NCBI GenBank assembly: GCA_000708525.1
Contig: JMRP01000005.1
Location: 58,274-122,273 of the forward strand
Direction: 5' to 3'
DNA length: 64,000 bases
Origin: Cyanobium sp. CACIAM 14
GTDB lineage: Bacteria > Cyanobacteriota > Cyanobacteriia > PCC-6307 > Cyanobiaceae
Positions 20,190 to 28,608 of this stretch are shown here, in pieces. Position numbers and translations under genes: made by a program. The first letter of the stretch is position 1. Each line of letters begins with the position of its first letter. Below the pieces are notes generated by a model. The model saw nothing but the letters and a program-made list of their open reading frames with translations. It searched no databases and was not told where the DNA came from.

Positions 20190-21443
20190 ATGCCGACTCT
20201 GGATCACAAATCAGCGAGAACCGGTGTGCGCACCGCGGCGACGCGCGTCTCCCGGGTTCCCATCACCGCCCCGCCAGCGCCAGCTCCGGTGCTCCAGCGC
20301 CGCGCCTCCTGCGCCTGCGGGGGATCCTGCCCCCGTTGTCAGGCCGTCCCGTCCGCTCTGCTGGTCAGCGAGCCGGACGACCCCATGGAGCGCGAGGCCG
20401 ACGCCGTGGCCGATCGCGTCATGCGCATGGCCGATGCGGAACCAATGGTCCAACGCAAGACCGATCCGGTGGCTGCTTCGCCTGCAACGCAACGAGCCAC
20501 GGAGCACGCCAGCGTCGATCAGGCCCTGAACTCCCCCGGGCAGCCCCTGCCGGCGGACACGCGTGCCTTCTTCGAGCCCAGATTCGGCGCGGACCTTGGC
20601 GGGGTGCGGATCCACACCTCCGGCGCGGCCCATGCCTCGGCCTCGGCCCTCGACGCCGTCGCCTACACCCTCGGCGACCACATCGTCTTCGCCGATGGCC
20701 AGTATGCGCCTGAAACCCCGTCGGGCCGCAGGCTGCTCGCCCACGAACTCACCCACACCATCCAGCAGGGACAGGTGACCGGGGGACTGATCCAGCGCAC
20801 CTTCCAGGCCTCGAAGACGAACTGCGCAGGGGGAAGGAACAACGCACCAGCCGATGTCGACACCGAACTTCCGGCGATGGATGGCCGGGCCGGCGGCATC
20901 GCCGGTGAAGCGGCCACGGCCCTCGAAGTCAGCCCGGTCGACCCTGCCGTGCGTGCGGCTCTCGAGGCGCGCTTCGGTCTTCCGCCTGTGTTCCCCAGCG
21001 GCCGATCGATGAACCGATTGACCGGGGCCTCGGTGGCCGATCAGGACACCGCGATCGCCGGGGAGGTGGCGATCCTGGCGCGCCGCCTTCGCCTTTCCGA
21101 ACGCCTGTTCAGCCAACCCATCTTCTACCGCTGCGTCGGGCCGGATGGAGGCAGCACGATCGGTGGATGCACGGTCAACGACGCGACCTGCGGAGCAGCC
21201 GGCACAGGCTTTTCCTGCAACGGCGTCGGCGCCATCTTCCTGTGCCCTGACTTCTGGAACCGCTTCGGCACAACCGACGAGCGCGCACTCGTGCTGGTCC
21301 ACGAGTCGTTCCACATCATTTTCGGGGATATCCATGAAACCGTTCCCCCAGGATCTGGAGGCAAGTACCGAAACGCCAGCTGCTACGAGTCATTCATCAG
21401 TGACATCACCGGTGTACCTGTGAGTGACACCTGCCCGCCCTGA
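20190..21443 (+). CDS. DUF4157 domain protein, candidate eCIS cargo/toxin, with second C-terminal zincin motif
   Basis: 'CACGGSCPRCQ', 'FFEPRFGADLGGVRIHTSGAAHASASALDAVAYTLGDHIVFADGQYAPETPSGRRLLAHELTHTIQQG' (DUF4157); C-terminal 'LVLVHESFHIIFGDIHE'. Confidence 0.85.
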   Translation: MPTLDHKSARTGVRTAATRVSRVPITAPPAPAPVLQRRASCACGGSCPRCQAVPSALLVSEPDDPMEREADAVADRVMRMADAEPMVQRKTDPVAASPATQRATEHASVDQALNSPGQPLPADTRAFFEPRFGADLGGVRIHTSGAAHASASALDAVAYTLGDHIVFADGQYAPETPSGRRLLAHELTHTIQQGQVTGGLIQRTFQASKTNCAGGRNNAPADVDTELPAMDGRAGGIAGEAATALEVSPVDPAVRAALEARFGLPPVFPSGRSMNRLTGASVADQDTAIAGEVAILARRLRLSERLFSQPIFYRCVGPDGGSTIGGCTVNDATCGAAGTGFSCNGVGAIFLCPDFWNRFGTTDERALVLVHESFHIIFGDIHETVPPGSGGKYRNASCYESFISDITGVPVSDTCPP

Positions 21444-21855
21444 GGCAGGCGATCCCCACGCCAGCGGCATCCGCCATGAATGGGCACTCCCGCCTGTCCG
21501 GCAGGCCTTGCAGCGAGCGGCGGGCAGGCACCATCTCCCTGGACTGATTGTTCAGTCGTTGGGCTGATTTCCGCCGCTCGACAGAGCCACCACAAACAAT
21601 CACGCACCCCTGCGAGAAGATCGATGTGAGCAGTCCTGGCAGCCACAGCGCGCGCAGCGACCCACAGCGCTCGCGAATCCGGTGAGCCATGGATCGCGCC
21701 CGGGCCACTCCTGCAGTGGCAGTCCTCCAGGGCCCTGCACTCTTCGGCCAACCACGGCTGCCCTGACATGGCCGCCTGGCCATGGCAGCCGTTGTGACAA
21801 CAGACTCCCGTGCCCTGTGCATACGGTTGGGGAGCAGGCCTGTCACCTCCAGGCG

Positions 21856-23304
21856 ATGGCACCGGAACGCTTCTTCCTCGAGCTGGATCCTCCCGCCGAA
21901 GCGATGCGGGAGTGGCCCCACGTGGTGATCGTGGGCGGCGGCTTCGCCGGGCTGAAGGCCTGCCATGCCCTGGCCCGCCAGCCGGTGCGCGTCACCCTGA
22001 TCGACAAGCGCAACTTCAACCTCTTCCAGCCCCTGCTCTATCAGGTGGCTTCGGGGCTGGTGTCGGAGGCCGACGTGGCCTCGCCGCTGCGCCAGATGGT
22101 GGGCCAGGCCCCCAATGTCCAGGTGCTGCTGGGCGAAGTGGTCGACATCGACCCGGCGGCGAAGGAGGTGATCTTCAACGACCACCGCTACGGCTACGAC
22201 CACCTGATCCTCGCCAGCGGCTCGGGCAGCACCTACTTCGGCCACGAGGAATGGCGGCCCCTGGCCCCGCCGATGAAGATCCTCGAGCACGCCGACGAGA
22301 TCCGCCGCCGGCTGCTGATGGCCCTGGAGGAAGCCGAGCAGACCCCCGATCCGGAGCGCCGCCACTTCCTGCAGACCGTGGTGGTGGTGGGCGCAGGCCC
22401 GGCGGGCTGCGAGCTGGCGGGTTCCCTGATCGAGCTGATGCACCGATCCATCCGCTGCGATTTCAAGCAGCTGGATCCCGCCTGCTGCCGGGTGGTGCTG
22501 GTGGAGGCGGCCGAGCGGGTGCTGCCCACGATGCACCCCAAGCTCGCCGCCGCCGCCGCCGGCTACCTGGAGCGGGCCGGCGTCACCCTGCTGCTGGACA
22601 CCATGGTGCAGGCGATCGCGGCCGGGCGGGTGTCGCTCAACGGCACCACCGGCGGCCCGCAGGAGTTGGAGGCCGCCACGATCTGCTGGACCGCGGGCGT
22701 GCGAGCCTCCCGCCTCGGCGCCCTGCTGGCCGAGCGCAGCGGCTGCCCCGTGGACCGGGGCGGACGGCTGCTGGTGGAGCCCGACTTCTCCATCCCCGGC
22801 CACCCGGAGATCCGTGCCGTGGGCGATCTCTGCGCCTACCGGCACACCCCCGACGGCCGGCCCCTGCCCGGCATGGCCGGTCCGGCCGTGCAGATGGGGG
22901 CCTGGGTGGCAGCCTCGATCCTGGCGACCTGCGGCGGCGGCGGCCCGGTGGCTCCCTTCCGCTTCACCGACCTGGGCAGCATGGCCGTGATCGGCCCCTG
23001 GTATGCGGTGGCCGACCTGCGCGGCCTGCACGTGACCGGTCTGGCGGGCTGGGTGCTCTGGGCCCTGGCGCACCTGGCCTTCATCCCCGACACCGAGAAC
23101 CGCATCACCCTGTTCACCAAGTGGATGTGGCAGATCGCCACCCGCCAGCGCACCGCCCTGCTGATCACGGGCCGGCCCGACCAGCACCTCGGCGTGGACG
23201 TGGGTCTCTACCGCGCCCGGCTGCACCCTCCCGAATCGGCGGATGCCGGCGCCGACGGGGGCGAGCCCCTCACCTCCCAGGATTCGGCGCCCCTGGCCGC
23301 CTGA
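21856..23304 (+). CDS. NAD(P)/FAD-dependent oxidoreductase, type II NADH dehydrogenase (NDH-2)-like
   Basis: 'HVVIVGGGFAGLKACHALARQPVRVTLIDKRNFNLFQPLLYQVASG', 'VVVVGAGPAGCELAGSLIEL', 'ATICWTAGVRASRLGALL'; start ATG 21856 within longer ORF. Confidence 0.9.
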   Translation: MAPERFFLELDPPAEAMREWPHVVIVGGGFAGLKACHALARQPVRVTLIDKRNFNLFQPLLYQVASGLVSEADVASPLRQMVGQAPNVQVLLGEVVDIDPAAKEVIFNDHRYGYDHLILASGSGSTYFGHEEWRPLAPPMKILEHADEIRRRLLMALEEAEQTPDPERRHFLQTVVVVGAGPAGCELAGSLIELMHRSIRCDFKQLDPACCRVVLVEAAERVLPTMHPKLAAAAAGYLERAGVTLLLDTMVQAIAAGRVSLNGTTGGPQELEAATICWTAGVRASRLGALLAERSGCPVDRGGRLLVEPDFSIPGHPEIRAVGDLCAYRHTPDGRPLPGMAGPAVQMGAWVAASILATCGGGGPVAPFRFTDLGSMAVIGPWYAVADLRGLHVTGLAGWVLWALAHLAFIPDTENRITLFTKWMWQIATRQRTALLITGRPDQHLGVDVGLYRARLHPPESADAGADGGEPLTSQDSAPLAA

Positions 23305-23351
23305 AGGTCCCCCGGCAAACTCCGACGGCGCTGGGTCGGCCAGGGGTGAGG

Positions 23352-23774
23352 ATGGAGGCAACCGCAAGGAAATGCATGGCCCCTGGCACCTGGCTCCGCC
23401 GGCAGCTGCTGCCCACCGCCGCCGGCCTGGTGGTGGCGGCTGCCCCGTGGGCGCCCTTCGGCCCGCTCGCCCCCGCCCGGGCGCAGGGCGTTCCCTTCAA
23501 CGAGATCCGGGCCCTGAACCTGGCCCGCAATGCCGCCGTGCTCAGCAACGGCGGGCTGACGGTCTACACCCCCGCCAGCTGCATGTTCAGCACCTCGGCG
23601 GCGAGCAATCCCTGCCTGATCAGCAACACCCCCGAGGGCTTCGTCTACCGCTTCCTCGGCGGCCCCCCCGGCTGGGAGTCCAAGGGGCTCAAGCCCACCA
23701 CCGAAACCGAGATCAAGATCGCTCCGGATGGCCGCCGGGTGGTGGCCATCCTCTACAACGGCCCGCCGCGCTGA
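23352..23774 (+). CDS. Small putative secreted hypothetical protein
   Basis: 140 aa with signal-peptide-like N-terminus (LLPTAAGLVVAAAPWAPFGPLAPARAQG); 3' end overlaps convergent glucosidase gene by 22 bp. Confidence 0.6.
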   Translation: MEATARKCMAPGTWLRRQLLPTAAGLVVAAAPWAPFGPLAPARAQGVPFNEIRALNLARNAAVLSNGGLTVYTPASCMFSTSAASNPCLISNTPEGFVYRFLGGPPGWESKGLKPTTETEIKIAPDGRRVVAILYNGPPR

Positions 23775-26476
23775 TCGGCTTCGGGGTAGCGGCTGAGCTG
23801 GCCCAGCATCTTCGCCACCAAGGCGGTCCAGCCCGTCTGGTGGGAGGCGCCGAGGCCGCGGCCATCGTCGCCGTGGAAGTATTCGTGGAACTGGAGCCGG
23901 TCCCGCCAGTGGGGATCGTTCTGGAGAAGGTCCCCATCGCCGAGGAAGGGGCGTCGACCCCGCCCGTCGCGCCGGAAGAGGCCCACCAGCCGCTTCTCCA
24001 GCTCCAGGGAGATCTGCCAGAGATCGAGCAGGCGGCCGGACCCCGTGGGGAACTCCACCTGGAAGCTGTCGCCGAAGAAATGGGCGAACTTCTGCAGCGA
24101 CTCGATCAGCAGCACATTGATCGGCATCCACACAGGCCCGCGCCAGTTGGAGTTGCCGCCGAACATGGCCACCGGGCTGTCGCCGGGGCTGTAGGCCAGG
24201 GTCTCGGTCTCGTCGCCCTCGGTGAAGGTGCAGGGGTGTTCGCCGTACACCCTGGAGAGGGAGCGGATGCCGTGGGGGGAGAGGAATTCCTCCTCGTCGA
24301 ACAGCCGCCGGCAGATGCGGCGCAACCGGTCCTCCGGCACCAGGGAGAGGAGCAGCCGGTCGCCATGCCACTGCCCCAGGTTGCGCTCCATCCAGGTGGG
24401 GGTGCTGCGCTCGTGCACGAACCAGGCCATGCTGCCTGCCACATCCAGCACGGGCAGGCGCTCCACGGTGGCCCGGTCGAAGCTGGCGACGGCCAGCAGA
24501 GGGATCAGCCCGGAGACGGAGCGGGAGCGGAGGTAATCGCTGCTGCCGTCGGGGCGGCGGATGACGTCGTAATAGAAGCCGTCCTCGTGGTCCCAGTTGA
24601 GGAAGTCGCGGCCGTCGGAGGAATTGAGCGCCAGGTTGAGCTGCACGAAGTCGCACACGAAGCGCTCGCAGGCGTCGGCGTACTCGGGTTCCTCCCCGCT
24701 CAGCTCCACGCAGATGGCCAGCAGGTTGAGGCTCAGCGAGGCCATCCAGGCCGTGCCGTCCGACTGCTCGATGCGGCTGCCGTCGGAGAGGGGGAAGCGC
24801 CGGTCGAAGGCGGCGATGTTGTCGAGGCCGAGGAAGCCCCCCTCGAAGACGTTGTCGCCGGAGCGGTCGTTGCGATTGGCCCACCAGCCGTACTCCAGCA
24901 GCAGCTTGCGCAGGGCCGAGCGCAGGAAGGCATCGTCGCCCCGGCCGCTGAGGCGCCGCTCGATCTGATAGATCCGCAGGGCCGCCCAGGCCCCGATCGG
25001 CGGATTGGGATCGGAGAGGGCCCACTCGTAGGCGGGGGTCTGGGCGTTGGGGGCGGTGTAGTGCACCGAGCGCAGCAGCATGCACTGCTCCTTGGCAGCG
25101 GCCGGATCGATCTCGGCCAGGGCGACGGCGTGGAACATCAGGTCCCACTGGCAGAAGTAGGGGTACTCCCAGGAATCCGGCATCGCGATGATGTCGTGGG
25201 CGTGGAGCCGCTTCCAGTAAGCGGTCTCGCTATGCCAGCGGCTGGCCGGCGGCGCTGGCTGGGTGGGGTCCCCCTCCAGCCAGCGCAGCACGCTCCAGCC
25301 GTAGTACTTGCGGCACCAGAGCAACCCCGCCAGGGCGCTGGTGTGGATCAGCCGGTCGTCGGCATCGAGGCCCGCCTGCAGCGCCTCGAGGAACCGGCGG
25401 CTCTCCTCCCGGCGCTGGTCGACGGTGGCGTCGAAGGGGGCGCCGAACAGGGGGGGCGGCGCCACCGCCGCCGACGCCTCGTCGGTGCTGCAGGCTTCAG
25501 GGAGGGCCCGCAATCGCAGGGCCACGACCCACTCCTCGGCGGGAGTCAGGGTGCGGCGCAGCAGCCGGGCGGCCTTGCTGCCCGCCCCGGCGGGATTGAC
25601 CGCGCCCGCCTCGCCGTCGATCAGCAGGCGATGAAAGCCGTCCTTCTGGAACGCCGAGGTGTTGGGCTGGCCCCAGAGGCGCTCCGTGTTGGTGGCGTTG
25701 TCGGTGAAGATCCAGTCGCCGGCGTGGTCGCAGAGCAACTCGTAGACCCCCAGGTTGGGGATGGCCGTGGAGACGATCCGGTCGCCCACCCGCCTGAGCC
25801 GCTGGGGCACCTCGTCGGCGTAGCCCCAGTCCCAGGTGTTGCGCAGCCATAGAGTGGGCAGCAGGGTGAGCGGAGCGGGATCCGGACCCCGGTTCACCGC
25901 CCGCAGGCGGATCAGCAGATCGGTGGGCGCCTCCTTGGCGTACTCCACGAAGACGTCGAAATAGCGCTCCCCGGCGAAGATGCCGGTGTCCACCAGCTCG
26001 AACTCCGGTTCATCACGGCCTCGGCGGGCGTTCTCCTCGACCAGCCGTTCGTAGGGGAAGCGGCCCTGGGGGTACCTGTAGAGCCCACGCATGTAGCTGG
26101 CGGTGGGGGTGCCCTCCAGGTGGAAGGTGTAGTCCTTGATGTCCTCACCATGGTTGCCCTCGGGGTTGCCCAGCCCGAAGGGCCGTTCCTTGAGGATCGG
26201 GTCGACCCCGTTCCAGAGAGCCACGGCGAAGCAGAGGCGGCACTCCTGGTCGCAGAGCCCCAGCAGGCCGTCCTCCCCCCAGCGGTAGGCCCGCGAGCGG
26301 GCGTGGTCGTGGGGGAAGGAGCGCCAGGCGTCGCCGTCGGCGGAGTAGTCCTCCCGCACGGTGCCCCACTGGCGGTCGCTCAGGTAGGTGCCCCAGAGGT
26401 TCCAGGGCATCAGCCCCTGATCCCGCTCGGCCATCCGGCCCGCCTCGGCCCGCTCGGCCATCCGGGCGGCGCTCAT
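23753..26476 (-). CDS. MGH1-like glucosidase (GH63-like)
   Basis: 907 aa; 'MAERDQGLMPWNLWGTYLSDRQWGTVREDYSADGDAWRSFPHDHARSRAYRWGEDGLLGLCDQECRLCFAVALWNGVDPILKERPFGL'. Confidence 0.85.
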   Translation of the reverse strand: MSAARMAERAEAGRMAERDQGLMPWNLWGTYLSDRQWGTVREDYSADGDAWRSFPHDHARSRAYRWGEDGLLGLCDQECRLCFAVALWNGVDPILKERPFGLGNPEGNHGEDIKDYTFHLEGTPTASYMRGLYRYPQGRFPYERLVEENARRGRDEPEFELVDTGIFAGERYFDVFVEYAKEAPTDLLIRLRAVNRGPDPAPLTLLPTLWLRNTWDWGYADEVPQRLRRVGDRIVSTAIPNLGVYELLCDHAGDWIFTDNATNTERLWGQPNTSAFQKDGFHRLLIDGEAGAVNPAGAGSKAARLLRRTLTPAEEWVVALRLRALPEACSTDEASAAVAPPPLFGAPFDATVDQRREESRRFLEALQAGLDADDRLIHTSALAGLLWCRKYYGWSVLRWLEGDPTQPAPPASRWHSETAYWKRLHAHDIIAMPDSWEYPYFCQWDLMFHAVALAEIDPAAAKEQCMLLRSVHYTAPNAQTPAYEWALSDPNPPIGAWAALRIYQIERRLSGRGDDAFLRSALRKLLLEYGWWANRNDRSGDNVFEGGFLGLDNIAAFDRRFPLSDGSRIEQSDGTAWMASLSLNLLAICVELSGEEPEYADACERFVCDFVQLNLALNSSDGRDFLNWDHEDGFYYDVIRRPDGSSDYLRSRSVSGLIPLLAVASFDRATVERLPVLDVAGSMAWFVHERSTPTWMERNLGQWHGDRLLLSLVPEDRLRRICRRLFDEEEFLSPHGIRSLSRVYGEHPCTFTEGDETETLAYSPGDSPVAMFGGNSNWRGPVWMPINVLLIESLQKFAHFFGDSFQVEFPTGSGRLLDLWQISLELEKRLVGLFRRDGRGRRPFLGDGDLLQNDPHWRDRLQFHEYFHGDDGRGLGASHQTGWTALVAKMLGQLSRYPEADQRGGPL

Positions 26477-27990
26477 GCCAGCGCGGCCTTGAGGCGCTCG
26501 GCGATGCGCAGGGCGTTGGCGATCACCGTGAGCCCCGGCCCCACCGCCGGGCAGCCCGGCAGGATGCTGGCGTCGGCGATGCTGAGGTTGGCCACCTCGT
26601 GGCTGCGGCCCTCCAGATCCACCACCGAGGTGGCCGGATCGCTGCCCATGCGGCAGGTGCCGCAGGCATGACCCATCACCGCCAGCGGCGCCTCGCCGCG
26701 GGGATAGATGGGCGCTGCGCGCACCACCGTGGTGAGCGGATCCTTCTCCACCGCCTGGATGGTGTCGAGCCAGCGGTAGACCAGCCGGTCGTGGGCCTCC
26801 AGGCAGTTGGCCACGTAGTGGATCTGGATGCGATCACCCCGCACGGTCAGCCGGTTCTCCGGATCGGGCAGCACCGAACTCATGGCCCACCAGGCCACCG
26901 AGCGCCGGGCGAGCCGCTCGAGCGCCCCATCCGGCAGCAGCCGGGTGACCAGGGAGAGCACCGGCGGCGATTCGGCGAAAAGGGGATCCTGCAGCACCCC
27001 GCCACCGCTCTGGATGGTGCCCAGGGGGAAATCGACGTTCTTGTCACCCCAGTAGTAGTCGTTGACGCCGATGCTGCGGGGATAACGGCCCGAATTGGGC
27101 GTGGCGGCCAGTTGCAGGATCGAGGTGAGCTGAGGTTTCATCAGGTTGCGGCCCACCTGGCCGGAGCCGTTGGCCAGACCGTTGGGGTGGGGCTCGCTCA
27201 GGGAGCGCAGCAGGATCGCCGCGCTGTTCACCGCCCCGGCGGCCAGCACCACCTGATGGGCCGTGAACAGCCAGTTGCGGCCGTCGATGCTGGCCTCCAC
27301 CCCCTTCACCTCGGTGCCGCTGGGGTTCACGTGCAGGGCCCGCACCCGGGCGCCGCTGCGCAGGGTGAAGCCGGGAGCCCGCGCGGCGCTCTCGAGGCCG
27401 AAGCGCTCGGCGTCGCCGCTGGGATCCTCCGCCGAGGTGGACCAGCTCAGGGGCAGGGGGTAGGGCCGCACCCCGCGGCGCTCCAGCCCCTGGCGCAGGC
27501 CCTCCAGGAACGGCTCGATCGGTCGGGGGGCATGGGGAAAGTCGCCGCTGCGGGGGGGCTCGCTGGGGTCGATGCCACGTCGGCCATGGACCCGGTAGAG
27601 GGCCTCGGCCTTCGCGTACCAGGGCGCCAGATCGTCGTAGCGCAACCCCCAGTCCGGGGAGGTGCCGTCCTGCAGGGCCAAACCGGTGAACTCCCGCTCC
27701 CGCATCCGCTCCAGCACCCCTCCCCAGATCTTGGTGTTGCCACCCAGGGCGTAGACCATCTGGGGCGCGAAGGGATCGCCGTCCGGACCGAACCAGGATT
27801 CGTCCGGGTGGTAGCGGTGGCGGCGGAAGAGATCCACGTCGGCCACGTTCTGATCGGCCAGGGCCATGGCCCCGCCCCGCTCCAGCAGCAGCACCGCGAG
27901 GCCGGCGGCCGCCAGCTCGGCCGCCAGGGTGGCGCCGGCGGCACCGCTGCCGACGATGGCGACGTCGTAGTGGCGGTCGTCGATGATCAT
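26473..27990 (-). CDS. GMC-family FAD-dependent oxidoreductase
   Basis: 'YDVAIVGSGAAGATLAAELAAAGLAVLLLERG', 'HQVVLAAGAVNSAAILLRS', C-term 'MGHACGTCRMGSDPATSVVDLEGRSHEVANLSIADASILP'. Confidence 0.9.
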   Translation of the reverse strand: MIIDDRHYDVAIVGSGAAGATLAAELAAAGLAVLLLERGGAMALADQNVADVDLFRRHRYHPDESWFGPDGDPFAPQMVYALGGNTKIWGGVLERMREREFTGLALQDGTSPDWGLRYDDLAPWYAKAEALYRVHGRRGIDPSEPPRSGDFPHAPRPIEPFLEGLRQGLERRGVRPYPLPLSWSTSAEDPSGDAERFGLESAARAPGFTLRSGARVRALHVNPSGTEVKGVEASIDGRNWLFTAHQVVLAAGAVNSAAILLRSLSEPHPNGLANGSGQVGRNLMKPQLTSILQLAATPNSGRYPRSIGVNDYYWGDKNVDFPLGTIQSGGGVLQDPLFAESPPVLSLVTRLLPDGALERLARRSVAWWAMSSVLPDPENRLTVRGDRIQIHYVANCLEAHDRLVYRWLDTIQAVEKDPLTTVVRAAPIYPRGEAPLAVMGHACGTCRMGSDPATSVVDLEGRSHEVANLSIADASILPGCPAVGPGLTVIANALRIAERLKAALA

Positions 27991-28604
27991 GGCTGCCAGA
28001 CGTAGAGAAGCAGGAACAGCACGATCCAGATCACATCGACGAAGTGCCAGAACAGGGACACGGCGACCACCCCTGCCTCACCGCCGTCGTAGTTGCCGCG
28101 GCGGAAGGAGCGGATCAGCATCAGCGCCATCAGCAGGATGCCGGTGATCACGTGCAGGCCATGGAAGCCGGTGAGCAGATAGAAGCTTCCGCCGAACACC
28201 CCGTCCCCCAGACCGAAGCCCAGGTGGGCCCACTCCATCGCCTGCCCGTAGACGAAAACACCGCCCATGGCCATGGTGAGAAGCCACCAGGCGCGGAAGC
28301 GCCACAGGCGCCGGCGGGCCAGGGCCCGCTCGGCCGCCCAGGCCACGACGCTGCTGCTCACCAGCACGATCGTGTTGATCAGGGGCTCGCGCACCTCCAG
28401 GCCCGCCACCCCCGCCGGCAGCCAGACCGGTGAGGAGAGCCGGTAGGTGATGAAGCCGGCGAAGAGCGCCAGGAAGATGATGCTCTCGGAGCAGAGGAAG
28501 ATGATGAAGCCGGTCAGGTTGTAGCCGCCGTGGGCCCCGTGGCCGGTGGCGGCCGGGGCCGGGGCCGTGGGGCTGGCCGTGGAGTCGATCGGAAGGCCGG
28601 TCAT
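27987..28604 (-). CDS. ctaE: Cytochrome c oxidase-type (heme-copper) subunit III, ARTO-type cluster
   Basis: 'GGYNLTGFIIFLCSESIIFLALFAGFITYRL', 'LTGFHGLHVITGILLM', 'SLFWHFVDVIWIVLFLLLYVW'; start ATG at 28604. Confidence 0.9.
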   Translation of the reverse strand: MTGLPIDSTASPTAPAPAATGHGAHGGYNLTGFIIFLCSESIIFLALFAGFITYRLSSPVWLPAGVAGLEVREPLINTIVLVSSSVVAWAAERALARRRLWRFRAWWLLTMAMGGVFVYGQAMEWAHLGFGLGDGVFGGSFYLLTGFHGLHVITGILLMALMLIRSFRRGNYDGGEAGVVAVSLFWHFVDVIWIVLFLLLYVWQP

Positions 28605-28608
28605 GGGG

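Noticed and set aside
713-21443. Possibility that the phage-tail genes are part of a prophage
   Set aside because: No capsid, portal, terminase, integrase or lysis genes were seen in the window; AAA+ ATPase, DUF4255 and DUF4157 genes fit eCIS instead. Upstream sequence is needed to be certain.
21444-21855. Noncoding gap with several GCAGGC/GCCTG hairpin-like pairs
   Set aside because: No T-run after the hairpins and no RNA family recognised; it may contain the NDH-2 promoter but I cannot support a specific call.
23243-25852. 869-aa plus-strand ORF opposite the glucosidase
   Set aside because: Shadow ORF (V/E/A/Q-rich, no recognisable domain) across a well-supported minus-strand glucosidase.
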